Source of the DNA: Oryzisolibacter propanilivorax
GTDB taxonomy: Bacteria > Pseudomonadota > Gammaproteobacteria > Burkholderiales > Burkholderiaceae_C
Assembly: GCF_900103645.1 (NCBI RefSeq)
Contig: NZ_FNHP01000009.1
Location: 1-64,000, forward strand
Direction of reading: 5' to 3'
Length of the DNA stretch: 64,000 nucleotides
The notes below the pieces were generated by a model. It ran no database searches. It worked only from the letters and a program-made list of their open reading frames with translations, and was not told where the DNA came from. The position numbers were made by a program, and so were the translations under genes. Shown here piece by piece: positions 56,031 to 64,000 of the stretch (position 1 is its first letter; each line of letters opens with the position of its first letter).

Positions 56031-58232
56031 ATGCCTGTTTCTGGCAGCCGGATGGCCTATGCCATTCATCCCCTCGCCCTGGCCGCCGCCACGGCGCTGT
56101 TCCTGCCTGCCGTGGCGCTGGCACAGGCCGCCGACGCCGCCGCCGCACCGGCTGCAGAAGCCAGCGACGGCAACGCGCCGGCCCTGGCGGGCATGACGAT
56201 CACCAGCGCACGCGAAAGCGCCAGCACCCGCCTGCCACTGACCCCGCGCGAGACGCCGCAGTCGATGTCGTCGGTGTCGCGCGAGCAGATCGAGCAGCAG
56301 GGACTGACCAGCGTCGACGCCGTGCTGCGCAAGGTCACCGGGGTGTTCGTGACCATGTGGGACACGCAGCGCCCGGCGTACTACGCGCGCGGCTTTCAGA
56401 TCACCGACTTCCAGGTCGATGGCATTCCCACGTACAGCAACGCCACCAACCAGGAATACGACACCGCGCTGTACGAGCGCGTCGAGGTGGTGCGCGGTGC
56501 CAACGGCATCCTGACGGGGGTCGGCGTGCCGTCGGCCACCGTGAACCTGGTGCGCAAGCGTCCGCAGCGGCAATTTGCCGCCTCGGTCTCGGCCACCGCC
56601 GGCTCGTGGAACCTGTGGCGCGGCGAAGTGGAAGTGAACACGCCCCTGACCGAACGCGGCAACGTGCGCGCCCGCGTGGTGCTGGCGCCGCAGCACAAGC
56701 ACAGCTTCCGCGACCGCTACCAGGACAAGAAGCTCGCCGCGCTGGCCGTGCTGGAGGCCGACCTGGGCGACGCCACGGTGCTCACGGCCGGCATCCAGCG
56801 CCAGTCCAACACGCCCACCGCGCCCATCTGGGGAACGATTCCGCGCTTCGCGTCCGACGGCAGCCGCATCGACCTGCCCGTGAGCACCAGCTTCTCGCCG
56901 TCGTGGACCCGCTGGGAGCGCACCTCCACCACCGCCTTTGCCAGCCTGGACCACCAGCTCAATGACGACTGGAGCCTGCGCGCCAGCGTGAGCCGCACCC
57001 GGGGCGACAGCTTCCGCCTGGCCACGTACGGCTATGGCGCCACCACGGCGAGCGCGCCATTCCCCGATCGCGTGACCGGCGCCGGCATGCGGCTGTACGC
57101 CGGCATCTCCGGCGGGCAGGACGTGCAGGACCAGCTGGACGGCTACCTGTCGGGCAAGTTCACCCTGGGCGGGCGCCGGCACGACCTGGTGCTGGGCATG
57201 AGCCATTCGCGCATGGTGTCCACCACCGACCTGTACGGCTCGCTGGCCGGGTGGAGCCACACCATCCCGAACATCTACGACTGGGACGGCAGTGCGCCGG
57301 AGCCCGCCTACCGGCGCACCGGGGCGTGGCGCGACCAGAACACGCGCCAGACGGGCCTGTACGCCTCCGCGCGCTGGCGCGTGAGCGAGCCGCTGTCGGT
57401 GCTGACCGGCCTGCGCGTGACGAACTGGCACCGCGAGGTGGACAGCTACGACACCGCCGGCGCCTTCACCGGCACCTCCGCCGTGCAGGACGTGAAGCGC
57501 AAGCTCACGCCCTACGCGGGGCTGGTCTACGACATCACCCCGCAGCTGGCGGCCTACGCCAGCTACACGCGCATCTTCAACCCGCAGAACTACCGCGATC
57601 GCGACAACAACCCGCTGGCGCCGGTGCAGGGCAGCAATGCCGAGCTGGGCGTCAAGGCCGAACTGCTGGAGCGCCGGCTGCAGGCCTCGTTCGCCGTCTT
57701 CCAGACGCGCCAGGACAACTTCGGCGTGGTTGACAGCAGCCGCCCGCAGGGCAGCCTGCCCGATGGCGGCACGCCCTACAGGGCCGTGGACGGCACGCGC
57801 TCGCAGGGCTTCGAGATCGACCTCGCCGGCCAGCTCACGCCGCAGCTGCACGCCACGGCCGGCCTGACGCGTGCCAAGGTCACGCGCAACGCCAACGACC
57901 TGATCTGGGCCAACCTGCCGGAATACCTGCTGCGCCTGGGCGCCGACTACCGCTTCGGCGGCAGCCTTTCGCCCCTGACCGTGGGCGGCGACCTGCAGTG
58001 GCAAAGCAAGCTCGAGGGCTACAACGTGCCGCACCCGACCCTGGGCGCGGTCACCGTGACCGAGTCGCCGCTCACCCTGGTGAGCCTGCGCGCCACGTGG
58101 CAGTTCACGCCCAAGGCCAGCGCCACGCTGGCGCTGAACAACCTCACCAATCGCAAGTACTGGACCAACCTGGACTACGGCAACTACGGCGACCCGCGCA
58201 ACGTCACGCTGACCGTGCGCGCCGCCTTCTGA
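56031..58232 (+). CDS. TonB-dependent ferric-siderophore receptor
   Basis: 733 residues. Signal peptide with LALAAATALFLPAVALAQA, cleavage about residue 33. The plug domain carries ETPQSMSSVSREQIEQQGLT and RGFQITDFQVDGIP, then VEVVRGANGILTGVGVPSAT. The 22-strand barrel ends in the required aromatic (VTLTVRAAF, terminal Phe). The text matches the FhuE/FpvA-like group that imports hydroxamate or mixed siderophores. No N-terminal signalling domain (STN) is seen, so no sigma/anti-sigma relay is expected. First gene of an iron operon with DUF3649, PepSY and DUF3325 genes. Confidence 0.92.
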   Translation: MPVSGSRMAYAIHPLALAAATALFLPAVALAQAADAAAAPAAEASDGNAPALAGMTITSARESASTRLPLTPRETPQSMSSVSREQIEQQGLTSVDAVLRKVTGVFVTMWDTQRPAYYARGFQITDFQVDGIPTYSNATNQEYDTALYERVEVVRGANGILTGVGVPSATVNLVRKRPQRQFAASVSATAGSWNLWRGEVEVNTPLTERGNVRARVVLAPQHKHSFRDRYQDKKLAALAVLEADLGDATVLTAGIQRQSNTPTAPIWGTIPRFASDGSRIDLPVSTSFSPSWTRWERTSTTAFASLDHQLNDDWSLRASVSRTRGDSFRLATYGYGATTASAPFPDRVTGAGMRLYAGISGGQDVQDQLDGYLSGKFTLGGRRHDLVLGMSHSRMVSTTDLYGSLAGWSHTIPNIYDWDGSAPEPAYRRTGAWRDQNTRQTGLYASARWRVSEPLSVLTGLRVTNWHREVDSYDTAGAFTGTSAVQDVKRKLTPYAGLVYDITPQLAAYASYTRIFNPQNYRDRDNNPLAPVQGSNAELGVKAELLERRLQASFAVFQTRQDNFGVVDSSRPQGSLPDGGTPYRAVDGTRSQGFEIDLAGQLTPQLHATAGLTRAKVTRNANDLIWANLPEYLLRLGADYRFGGSLSPLTVGGDLQWQSKLEGYNVPHPTLGAVTVTESPLTLVSLRATWQFTPKASATLALNNLTNRKYWTNLDYGNYGDPRNVTLTVRAAF

Positions 58233-58245
58233 TGCAGGCCCACCC

Positions 58246-58557
58246 GTGACTGCTGCTGCCACTTCCCCCCGCTCGACCCGCGCGCAGGTGGTGCTGCGCA
58301 CCGCCGCCGCCGTGCTGGGGGGCTACGGTTTTTGCTGGGGTTTCATCGCGCTGGCGCTGGCCGGCCTGCATGCCCTGGACATGCCATTCCATGACGCCGA
58401 GCACCTGGCCGCCATGTTCGGCCTGCTGCTGTACGTCGGCGTTTTCTGCTGGGCTTTTTTCACGCCCGGCCTGGTGCGCGCCTGGTGCGTGCTGGCGGGC
58501 GGTGGGGCTGCGATGGCCGGTGCGGCGTCGCTGCTGCAGATGGCACTGCTCGGATAA
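58246..58557 (+). CDS. DUF3649 membrane protein of an iron-uptake operon
   Basis: 103 residues from a GTG at 58246, three membrane helices (VVLRTAAAVLGGYGFCWGFI, HLAAMFGLLLYVGVFCWAFF, AWCVLAGGGAAMAGAASLLQ). The family is found almost only between TonB receptors and PepSY genes and is sometimes called iron transporter; its role is unproven. 13 bp after the receptor stop and 13 bp before the PepSY gene. Confidence 0.82.
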   Translation: MTAAATSPRSTRAQVVLRTAAAVLGGYGFCWGFIALALAGLHALDMPFHDAEHLAAMFGLLLYVGVFCWAFFTPGLVRAWCVLAGGGAAMAGAASLLQMALLG

Positions 58558-58570
58558 GGAGAGCCTTCCC

Positions 58571-60244
58571 ATGTTCCAGAATTTCCGCCTCGGCATGGCC
58601 TGGCTGCACACGTGGTTCGGGCTGGCGCTCGGCTTCGTGCTGATGGTCGTGTTCTTCTTCGGCGCGCTGTCGGTGTTCGACCGCGAGATCGACCGCTGGG
58701 CCATCCCCGAGTCGCGCTTCGCGCCGCAGCCCATGCCGTCGTTCGACCGCATGCTGCGGCCGGTCTTCGAGGACATGCAGCCCACGCGCGAGAGCCTCCA
58801 GCGCATGCAGGGCCGCGTGAACGGCTCCATGCCCGAGCGCTTCGACACCGTGCGCCGCTGGGGCGCCTACACCACGCACCGCGACCCGGTGCTCAACGTC
58901 TTCGCCAACTATGTCGTGCCCAACGCGAAGAACCCCGACGAGGGCGTCTTCGGCACGCGCACCGTCGATCCGCGCAGCGGCGCCCTGCTGCCCGACGACC
59001 AGCTCAAGGTCGGCAGCCGCTTCTTCTACCCGCTGCACTACAGCCTGAACCTGCAGTGGAAGCGGCTGGGTACGTGGATCGTGGGCCTGGCTGCGCTGGT
59101 CATGCTGGTGGCGCTGGTCAGCGGCGTGGTCATGCACCGCAAGGTCTTCCGCGAGTTCTTCACCTTCCGGCCGAAGAAGAGCACGCAGCGCAGCACGCTG
59201 GACCTGCACAACATGACCGGCGTGCTGGCGCTGCCGTTCCATTTCTTCTTCGCCTTCACCGGGCTGGTGATCTTCGCCGGCATCTACTTTCCCGTCGCGC
59301 ACACGCAGCTGCGCCCGCTGCACGACCTGCATGAGCAGGTGGAAGCGCGCGAGACCGGCCTGCCGCACGAGCGCGCCGGCGTGCCCGCGCCGCTGGCCTC
59401 GGTGGACGCCATGGTGGCGCAGGCGCAGCAGCGCTGGGCCGCGCAGGGCATGGCCGGCGAGGTGGGCTTTCTGGCCCTGCAGCACGTGGGCGACGCCAAC
59501 GGCTATGTGAGCGTCTACCGGGCCGGCACCGACCGTATCGCGCTGGTGGGCAACGGCATGCACTTCAAGGCCAGCACCGGCGAGCTGCTGCGCGAGGACC
59601 CGCCGCGCACGGCCGTGGACAGCGTGAACGAGTTCTTGACCGGCCTGCATCTGCAGCACTTTCGCCACTGGCTGCTGCGCTGGCTGTACGTGCTGGGCGG
59701 GCTGATGGGCTGCGTGTGCATCGCCACCGGCTTCGTGTTCTTCGTGGAAAAGCGCAAGCAGCAGCACGCCCGCGCGGGCGGCCAGGGCGCGCGCGTGGTC
59801 GATGCGCTGGCGGTGACCACGGTGACCGGCATGGTCCTGGCCGCGCTGGGCATCCTGGTGGCCAACCGCCTGCTGCCGGCCGCGCTGCCCACCGGCTGGC
59901 CGCCGCGTGGTGACGTGGAGCAGTACGCCTTCTGGGCCACCTGGGTGCTGGCCATGGCGCACGCCTTCTGGCGCAGCGCGCCGGTGGCCCTGGGCCGCCT
60001 GTCGCCGGCGTGGCGCGAGCAGTGCGGCGCCATTGCCGTGCTGGCCGTCGCGGCGGTGCTGCTGAACTGGGCCACCACCGGCGACCACCTGGGCACGACG
60101 CTGGTGGCGGGCTACTGGCCGGTGGCGGGCGTCGATCTGTTTCTGCTGGCGGGCGGTGCGTTGGCCGCACTGGCCGCGCGCCGCCTGGGCCGCAGGGCGC
60201 GCTCGGTGCCTTCGGTTTCGGCTTCTGGGACCGCCCATGCGTGA
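58571..60244 (+). CDS. PepSY-domain membrane protein, putative ferric-siderophore reductase
   Basis: 557 residues from ATG 58571 with AAGGAGAG upstream. PepSY_TM architecture: N-terminal helix (LHTWFGLALGFVLMVVFFFG), a periplasmic domain, a pair of helices flanking LDLHNMTGVLALPFHFFFAF, and further helices to the C-terminus. Conserved His residues in the membrane (LHTW, DLHNMTG, LHLQHFRHWLLRW) could bind haem and pass electrons to periplasmic ferric siderophores, as proposed for FpvG-like relatives. It overlaps the DUF3325 gene by 8 nt. Confidence 0.85.
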   Translation: MFQNFRLGMAWLHTWFGLALGFVLMVVFFFGALSVFDREIDRWAIPESRFAPQPMPSFDRMLRPVFEDMQPTRESLQRMQGRVNGSMPERFDTVRRWGAYTTHRDPVLNVFANYVVPNAKNPDEGVFGTRTVDPRSGALLPDDQLKVGSRFFYPLHYSLNLQWKRLGTWIVGLAALVMLVALVSGVVMHRKVFREFFTFRPKKSTQRSTLDLHNMTGVLALPFHFFFAFTGLVIFAGIYFPVAHTQLRPLHDLHEQVEARETGLPHERAGVPAPLASVDAMVAQAQQRWAAQGMAGEVGFLALQHVGDANGYVSVYRAGTDRIALVGNGMHFKASTGELLREDPPRTAVDSVNEFLTGLHLQHFRHWLLRWLYVLGGLMGCVCIATGFVFFVEKRKQQHARAGGQGARVVDALAVTTVTGMVLAALGILVANRLLPAALPTGWPPRGDVEQYAFWATWVLAMAHAFWRSAPVALGRLSPAWREQCGAIAVLAVAAVLLNWATTGDHLGTTLVAGYWPVAGVDLFLLAGGALAALAARRLGRRARSVPSVSASGTAHA

Positions 60245-60572
60245 CGCGCTCTTGCTGTCTGCCGCCCTGCTGGCGGCCGTTGCCGGCATGGGCTGGCTGG
60301 CCTTGGCCATGGACGGCCACTGGAGTCAGGTGCGTGGCGCCGAGGGCCCCAGCCAGACGGGGGCGCGACGGCTGCGCGTGCTGGGCGCGCTTGCACTGGC
60401 GGCATCGCTGGGCTCGTGCCTGGCGGTGGACCATGCCTCGATGGCCGTGCTGGTGTGGGTGATGGCGCTGGGCGCGTCGGCGTTGGCCGTCAGCCTCGCG
60501 CTGAGTTTTCGGCCGCACTGGTTGCGGGTGCTGTCGCTGCCGGGAAACAGCTTAAGGCAACACGGCCATTAG
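60237..60572 (+). CDS. DUF3325 membrane protein
   Basis: 111 residues from ATG 60237, three membrane helices (LLLSAALLAAVAGMGWLALA, RVLGALALAASLGSCLAV, MAVLVWVMALGASALAVSLA). The family always trails PepSY genes in iron-siderophore operons; no function is established. Last gene of the four-gene unit. The following 149 bp up to the convergent gene show no further gene. Confidence 0.82.
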   Translation: MRDALLLSAALLAAVAGMGWLALAMDGHWSQVRGAEGPSQTGARRLRVLGALALAASLGSCLAVDHASMAVLVWVMALGASALAVSLALSFRPHWLRVLSLPGNSLRQHGH

Positions 60573-60721
60573 CCGGCTGGTGGCAGCTCGCGGGCCAAGC
60601 CAGTGCTGCGCAGCGGGTTGGTGGCTCCGTTTGACTCCAGCCGAATGGCACAGCGGCGATGGTCGAGCCCGGCGGGAGTGGGTGTGAGATCCATGCTGGC
60701 GGCCCATCGGGGGGTGACGTT

Positions 60722-61810
60722 TCATTTCGTGAGCGTTGACGGCCCCCGCTGCGCCAGCCACGGCGTCAGCAGCGCATACAGGTTCTTCGGATCGGCCGGC
60801 GCCGCGACCAGGTCGATCGGCTCCAGCAGCCCGGCGGCGCGGCCCAGGTCGCGCAGGTAGCGCAGGGCCGAAAAATCCTCCAGCGCGAAGCCCACCGAGT
60901 CGAACAGCGTGATCTCGTCCGCGCTGCCGCGCCCCGGCGCGTCGCCGGTGAGCACGCGCCAGAACTCCGTCACCGGAAAGTCCGCCGGCATCTGCTGCAC
61001 CTCGCCCTCGATGCGCGTCTGCGGCTCGTACTCGACGAACACGCGGGCGCGCCGCAGCACCTGCGGCGCCAGCTCGGTCTTGCCGGGGCAATCGCCGCCC
61101 ACGGCGTTGAGGTGCATGCCGGGCGCCAGGTGCCTGGCCTGCAGCACGGCGGCGCGCGCTTTGGCAGCGGTCAGGGTGGTGACGATGTCGGCACCACGCA
61201 CCGCCTCGGCGGTGCTGCCGCACGGCTGCAGCTCCATGTCGTAGGGCGCCAGGTTGACGATCAGCTTGGCCACGGCCGCCGGGTCGGGGTCGAACAGGCG
61301 CAGCTGGTCGATGCCCAGCAGCGCGTGGAAGGCCAACGCCTGGAACTCGGCCTGCGAGCCGTTGCCGATCAGCGCCATGCTGCGGCTGTCCGGGCGCACC
61401 AGCCGGCTAGCCACCAGCGCCGAGGTGGCAGCGGTGCGCAGCGCGGTGGTCAGCGTCAGTTCGCTCAAGAATTCGGGCAGACCGGTGTCCACCCGCGCCA
61501 GCGCGCCAAAGGCCATCACCGTCGGCAGCCCGTGCGCCGGGTTGCCGGGGTGGCCGTTGACGTACTTGAAGGCGTAGCTGCGGCCGTCGGACACCGGCAT
61601 CAGCTCGATCACGCCGTGCCGCGAATGGCTGGCCACGCGCGCCGACTTGTCGAACGCGGGCCAGCGCATGAAGTCTTCCTCGATGGCGCGTGCCATGCCG
61701 CGCAGTGTGGGCAGCACGCCGTGCCGGGCGACGAGCCGCGCGGCGGCGGTGTGGCTGAGGAATTCTGTCAGCGGTGCGGTAGCGGTATCGGGCAGGGCAT
61801 GGATCGGCAT
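60722..61810 (-). CDS. Ornithine cyclodeaminase / mu-crystallin family protein
   Basis: 362 residues from ATG 61810. Family text: AIEEDFMRWPAFDKSARVAS, SDGRSYAFKYVNGHPGNPAH, then the dinucleotide-binding segment MALIGNGSQAEFQALAFHAL (GxGxxA variant) and HLAPGMHLNAVGGDCPGKTE with the catalytic Asp in DS-type loop DSVGFALEDFSALRYL. Members deaminate ornithine to proline or reduce cyclic imino acids; residues for true ornithine cyclodeaminase are plausible but not decisive. Same strand as, and 137 bp downstream of, the PEP mutase-family gene. Confidence 0.85.
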   Translation of the reverse strand: MPIHALPDTATAPLTEFLSHTAAARLVARHGVLPTLRGMARAIEEDFMRWPAFDKSARVASHSRHGVIELMPVSDGRSYAFKYVNGHPGNPAHGLPTVMAFGALARVDTGLPEFLSELTLTTALRTAATSALVASRLVRPDSRSMALIGNGSQAEFQALAFHALLGIDQLRLFDPDPAAVAKLIVNLAPYDMELQPCGSTAEAVRGADIVTTLTAAKARAAVLQARHLAPGMHLNAVGGDCPGKTELAPQVLRRARVFVEYEPQTRIEGEVQQMPADFPVTEFWRVLTGDAPGRGSADEITLFDSVGFALEDFSALRYLRDLGRAAGLLEPIDLVAAPADPKNLYALLTPWLAQRGPSTLTK

Positions 61811-61947
61811 GGCGCGGACTCCAGGGCAGTCACGGTAGGCAATCGGGTGGTCTCCATCGTCGCGCAAAGCGTGCGCACTGCCCATAGGCCCAACTGCGGA
61901 CTGAGCCCGCCCGGTCTGCCCGCGCCGCCCCAGACGTTCGACCGCTC

Positions 61948-62805
61948 TCAGCGGTAGCGCTGCTCCAGCGCGTCCCACTGCGGCTTGCCCACCAGCCGCT
62001 GGCGCTCGGCGAAGGGCGCGACCAGCGCCGGGTCCTCGCGCACCTCGCCAGTGGCCTTGAGTTGGCCCAGCACCTTCTGCATGCCCGCCAACGCGCCTTG
62101 CAGCGCGGCGTTGGCGTACAGCACGAAGCCGTAGCCCAGGCGCCCCAGCTCGTCGGCGCCGGCGATCGGCGTCTTGCCACCGATGACCATGTTCATGAGC
62201 TGCGGCGTGGCCAGGCGCCGGGGCAGGGCGCGCACTTCGTCCGCGCTCGTCACGGCCTCGACGAACAGGATGTCGGCGCCGGCCTCGGCGTACTGCTGCG
62301 CCCGCTCCACCGCCGCCTCGAAGCCGTGCACGGCGGCCGCGTCGGTGCGCGCCATGACCAGCACGCCGTCGCGCCGTGCGTCCACGGCGGCCTTGATCTT
62401 GCCGACCATCTCGGCGGTGTCGATCACGTCCTTGCCGCTAAAGTGCCCGCAGCGCTTCGGGCTGACCTGGTCCTCGAGTTGGATGCAGTCGGCGCCGGCG
62501 CGCTCAAGCGTGCGCACGGCATGGTAGGTGTTCAGCGCGTTGCCAAAGCCCGTGTCGGCATCGACGATCAGCGGCAGCTCCACCGCATCGCGGATGCGCG
62601 CGGTGTGCCCGGCGATGTCCGACAGGCCCATGAAGCCCTGGTCGGGCAGGCCGAACCACATGTTGGTCACGCCGGCGCCGGTGACGTAGATCGCCTCGAA
62701 GCCGGCGTCGGCCACGACGCGCGCGGACAGGGCGTTGAACGCGCCGGGCACGATGACGCCGCGGCGCTCGGCGGCCAGGGCCTGGAGTTGCTGTTTGGTA
62801 TTCAT
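61948..62805 (-). CDS. Isocitrate lyase/PEP mutase-family enzyme (PrpB-like)
   Basis: 285 residues. TIM barrel with GAFNALSARVVADAGFEAIY, IVDADTGFGNALNTYHAVRT, the active-site loop LEDQVSPKRCGHFSGKDVID and ARTDAAAVHGFEAAVERA. The KRCGH Cys and the DTGFG metal site argue for a lyase (2-methylisocitrate, dimethylmalate) or oxaloacetate decarboxylase rather than a true phosphonomutase. The loop lacks the exact PrpB text DGKRCGHRP. The PrpF-family gene upstream on the same strand suggests a methylcitrate-like or branched-diacid pathway. Confidence 0.82.
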   Translation of the reverse strand: MNTKQQLQALAAERRGVIVPGAFNALSARVVADAGFEAIYVTGAGVTNMWFGLPDQGFMGLSDIAGHTARIRDAVELPLIVDADTGFGNALNTYHAVRTLERAGADCIQLEDQVSPKRCGHFSGKDVIDTAEMVGKIKAAVDARRDGVLVMARTDAAAVHGFEAAVERAQQYAEAGADILFVEAVTSADEVRALPRRLATPQLMNMVIGGKTPIAGADELGRLGYGFVLYANAALQGALAGMQKVLGQLKATGEVREDPALVAPFAERQRLVGKPQWDALEQRYR

Positions 62806-62814
62806 GGTCGGATT

Positions 62815-62875
62815 GCTCTGTTATTCATAGCTGCAGGCCATTGTTCCATATGGGATTGGGCCGATTTTGGCTTGC
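62815..62875 (+). repeat. Dispersed ATAGCTG-type repeat upstream of the PEP mutase-family gene
   Basis: Plus strand: TGTTATTCATAGCTGCAGGC, then CATTGTTCCATATGGGATTG, then GGCCGATTTTGGCTTG. Full-length copy with both ends conserved. It sits 10 bp upstream of the minus-strand start codon, so it forms most of that gene's leader. Confidence 0.78.
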
Positions 62876-62892
62876 AATCTTTGGTATTGTTT

Positions 62893-62956
62893 CCTCTCCC
62901 TCTCCCTCTCCCTCTCCCTCTCCCTCTCCCGCTAGCGGGTGAGGGTGGGGTGAGGG
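62893..62956. repeat. Hexanucleotide tandem repeat and two opposite-strand G-quadruplex motifs
   Basis: CCTCTC is repeated 6.3 times at 62893-62930; its complement is GGGAGA-type, giving six GGG runs with 3-nt loops on the minus strand. After the palindrome GCTAGC (62931-62936), the plus strand has GGG-TGA-GGG-T-GGGG-TGA-GGG (62937-62956). A CCCTCTCCCCC-GTG-GGGGGCGAGGGG-like hairpin follows near 63000-63027. No gene in the 250-bp gap 62806-63055. Confidence 0.8.
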
Positions 62957-63055
62957 ACTGCGATGCGGGCGTGGCGCCTGCTCGGGGTCCGTCACCCCCG
63001 GCCCTCTCCCCCGTGGGGGCGAGGGGCAAAAAAGACACGTCGCGCGTTGGCTGCC

Positions 63056-64000
63056 TCACGACAGGACGTCCGCCGGCACGCGTACCCAACCCTCCATCAG
63101 CACGCGCGCGCTGCGGCTCATCACCGCGCGCGTCACGCGCCACTGGCCGTTTGCCTCCTGTGCCGCCTCGGCCCCCACCGCCAGCGTGCCCGACGGGTGG
63201 CCGAAGCGCACCCGCTGGCGCGCGCCGCCTGCGGCCTGGCTGACCAGCGTGCCGGGGATCGCCGCCGCGGTGGCGATTGCCACGGCCGCGGTGCCCATCA
63301 TGGCGTGGTGCAGCTGGCCCATGGACAGGGCGCGCACCAGCAGATCGACTTCGTGCGCGGCGACCTGCCGTCCGCTGGACGTCGCATAGTCCTGCCCCGG
63401 CGCGACGAAGGCGATCTTCGGCGTGTGCTGGCGCGTGGCCGCCTGCCCGATGTGGTCGATCAGGCCCATGCGCAGCGCGCCATGCGCACGGATGGCCTCC
63501 AGGCGCGCCAGCTGCGCGGCGTCGCCGTTGATGGCGCCCTGCAGCTCGCGGCCGGTGAAGCCCAGCTCCTGCGCGTTCAGGAAGATGGTCGGGATGCCGG
63601 ACTGGATGAAGGTCGCGGCGAAGCGCCCTACGCCGGGCACCTCCAGCACGTCCTGCACATTGCCGGTGGGCAGCAGGGCGCCCCCACCGTCTTCCTCTCC
63701 CTTATCGGCCGGGTCGAGGAACTCCAGCACGATCTCGGCCGACGGGAAGGCCACGCCGTCCAGCAGGAAGTCCCCGTCCTCGCGCACCTGGCCGTTGTCG
63801 ATCGGCACATGCGCCAGGATGGTCTTGCCGATGTTGGCCTGCCAGATGCGCACCGTGCAGGTGCCGCTGCCCTGCAGCCGCTCGGCGTCGATGAAACCGG
63901 CGTGGATGGCGAACGCCCCGGCGGCGGTGGACAGGTTGCCGCAGTTGCCCGACCAGTCCACCACGTCGTCCGTGATGGCCACCTGGCCGTACAGGTAGTC
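63056..64000 (-). CDS. PrpF-family isomerase (methylaconitate / 4-oxalomesaconate type), 5' cut by window
   Basis: The last ~314 residues of a PrpF-fold protein. The frame stays open to the window edge (DYLYGQVAITDDVVDWSGNC), so the real start lies outside. The family hallmark is DWSGNCGNLSTAAGAFAIHA with the catalytic Cys, and the second half-barrel begins around QSGIPTIFLNAQELGF. These enzymes move a double bond or cis/trans isomerise methylaconitate or oxalomesaconate without cofactor. C-terminal GHPSGTLAVGAEA closes the second active-site half. Linked with the PEP mutase-family gene downstream. Confidence 0.88.
   Translation of the reverse strand, partial: DYLYGQVAITDDVVDWSGNCGNLSTAAGAFAIHAGFIDAERLQGSGTCTVRIWQANIGKTILAHVPIDNGQVREDGDFLLDGVAFPSAEIVLEFLDPADKGEEDGGGALLPTGNVQDVLEVPGVGRFAATFIQSGIPTIFLNAQELGFTGRELQGAINGDAAQLARLEAIRAHGALRMGLIDHIGQAATRQHTPKIAFVAPGQDYATSSGRQVAAHEVDLLVRALSMGQLHHAMMGTAAVAIATAAAIPGTLVSQAAGGARQRVRFGHPSGTLAVGAEAAQEANGQWRVTRAVMSRSARVLMEGWVRVPADVLS

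Noticed and set aside
62893-62930. A possible CRISPR array
   Set aside because: The unit is 6 nt with no spacers: a simple tandem repeat. No cas genes are in the window.

Overview
The window looks like chromosomal DNA of a high-GC betaproteobacterium of the Comamonadaceae (Acidovorax/Alicycliphilus/Melaminivora-like). Grounds: the overall protein style (long Ala/Lys-rich RpoD, extended ThiE, a DUF3649-PepSY-DUF3325 iron cassette, a VC_2705-type symporter pair) and many copies of a short hairpin repeat around the motif ATAGCTG...AAGGGC, which I associate with this family. The genus call is inference.

Region 1-7130 is the right end of an integrative conjugative element with a Tn4371-type mating-pair module: trbE (5' cut by the window edge), trbJ, a TrbK/EexN-like lipoprotein, trbL, trbF, trbG, trbI and a DUF2274 gene, most of them translationally coupled, ending at a bidirectional terminator. 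Next, on the minus strand, is a complete tRNA-Leu(CAA) gene whose anticodon loop is split by a 237-nt group I intron. About 190 bp of AT-richer repeat-bearing sequence follows, and then a second tRNA-Leu 5' half that stops in its anticodon loop. The best reading is that the element integrated into the host tRNA-Leu(CAA) anticodon loop, destroyed it, and brought its own intron-split replacement.

Region 7.1-31.5 kb is chromosomal: cysM, a zinc-ribbon NUDIX hydrolase, tusA, galU, valS, divergent ppsR/ppsA, a DUF4212-sodium:solute symporter pair, a small unknown gene, an FKBP isomerase, an HxlR-type regulator, rpoD and dnaG (no rpsU), an acyl-CoA synthetase, a Bcr/CflA efflux pump, an LDH2-family dehydrogenase and a lipoprotein gamma-glutamyltransferase.

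Region 31.7-51.4 kb holds suhB, trmJ-like, cysE, a zinc-ribbon/PD-(D/E)XK protein, a lipoprotein, mog, darP and pmbA. A thiamine operon (thiO-thiS-thiG-thiE, minus strand) sits under a TPP riboswitch with a terminator, with thiD divergent. After it come an SH3b protein, mnmC with a degenerate methyltransferase half, a TRIC-type channel, yggX divergent from an orphan sulfate-binding protein, a flavodoxin-like reductase, a CopD-like membrane protein and an LctP permease.

Region 51.4-52.4 kb is a non-coding inverted duplication of a strongly structured repeat whose stems co-vary between the two arms. After it come metE/metR (divergent), a Fur-boxed siderophore receptor operon (TonB receptor, DUF3649, PepSY, DUF3325), and on the minus strand an ornithine cyclodeaminase-family gene, an isocitrate lyase/PEP mutase-family gene and a PrpF-family isomerase cut by the window end. 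Two opposite-strand G-quadruplex motifs lie between the last two.
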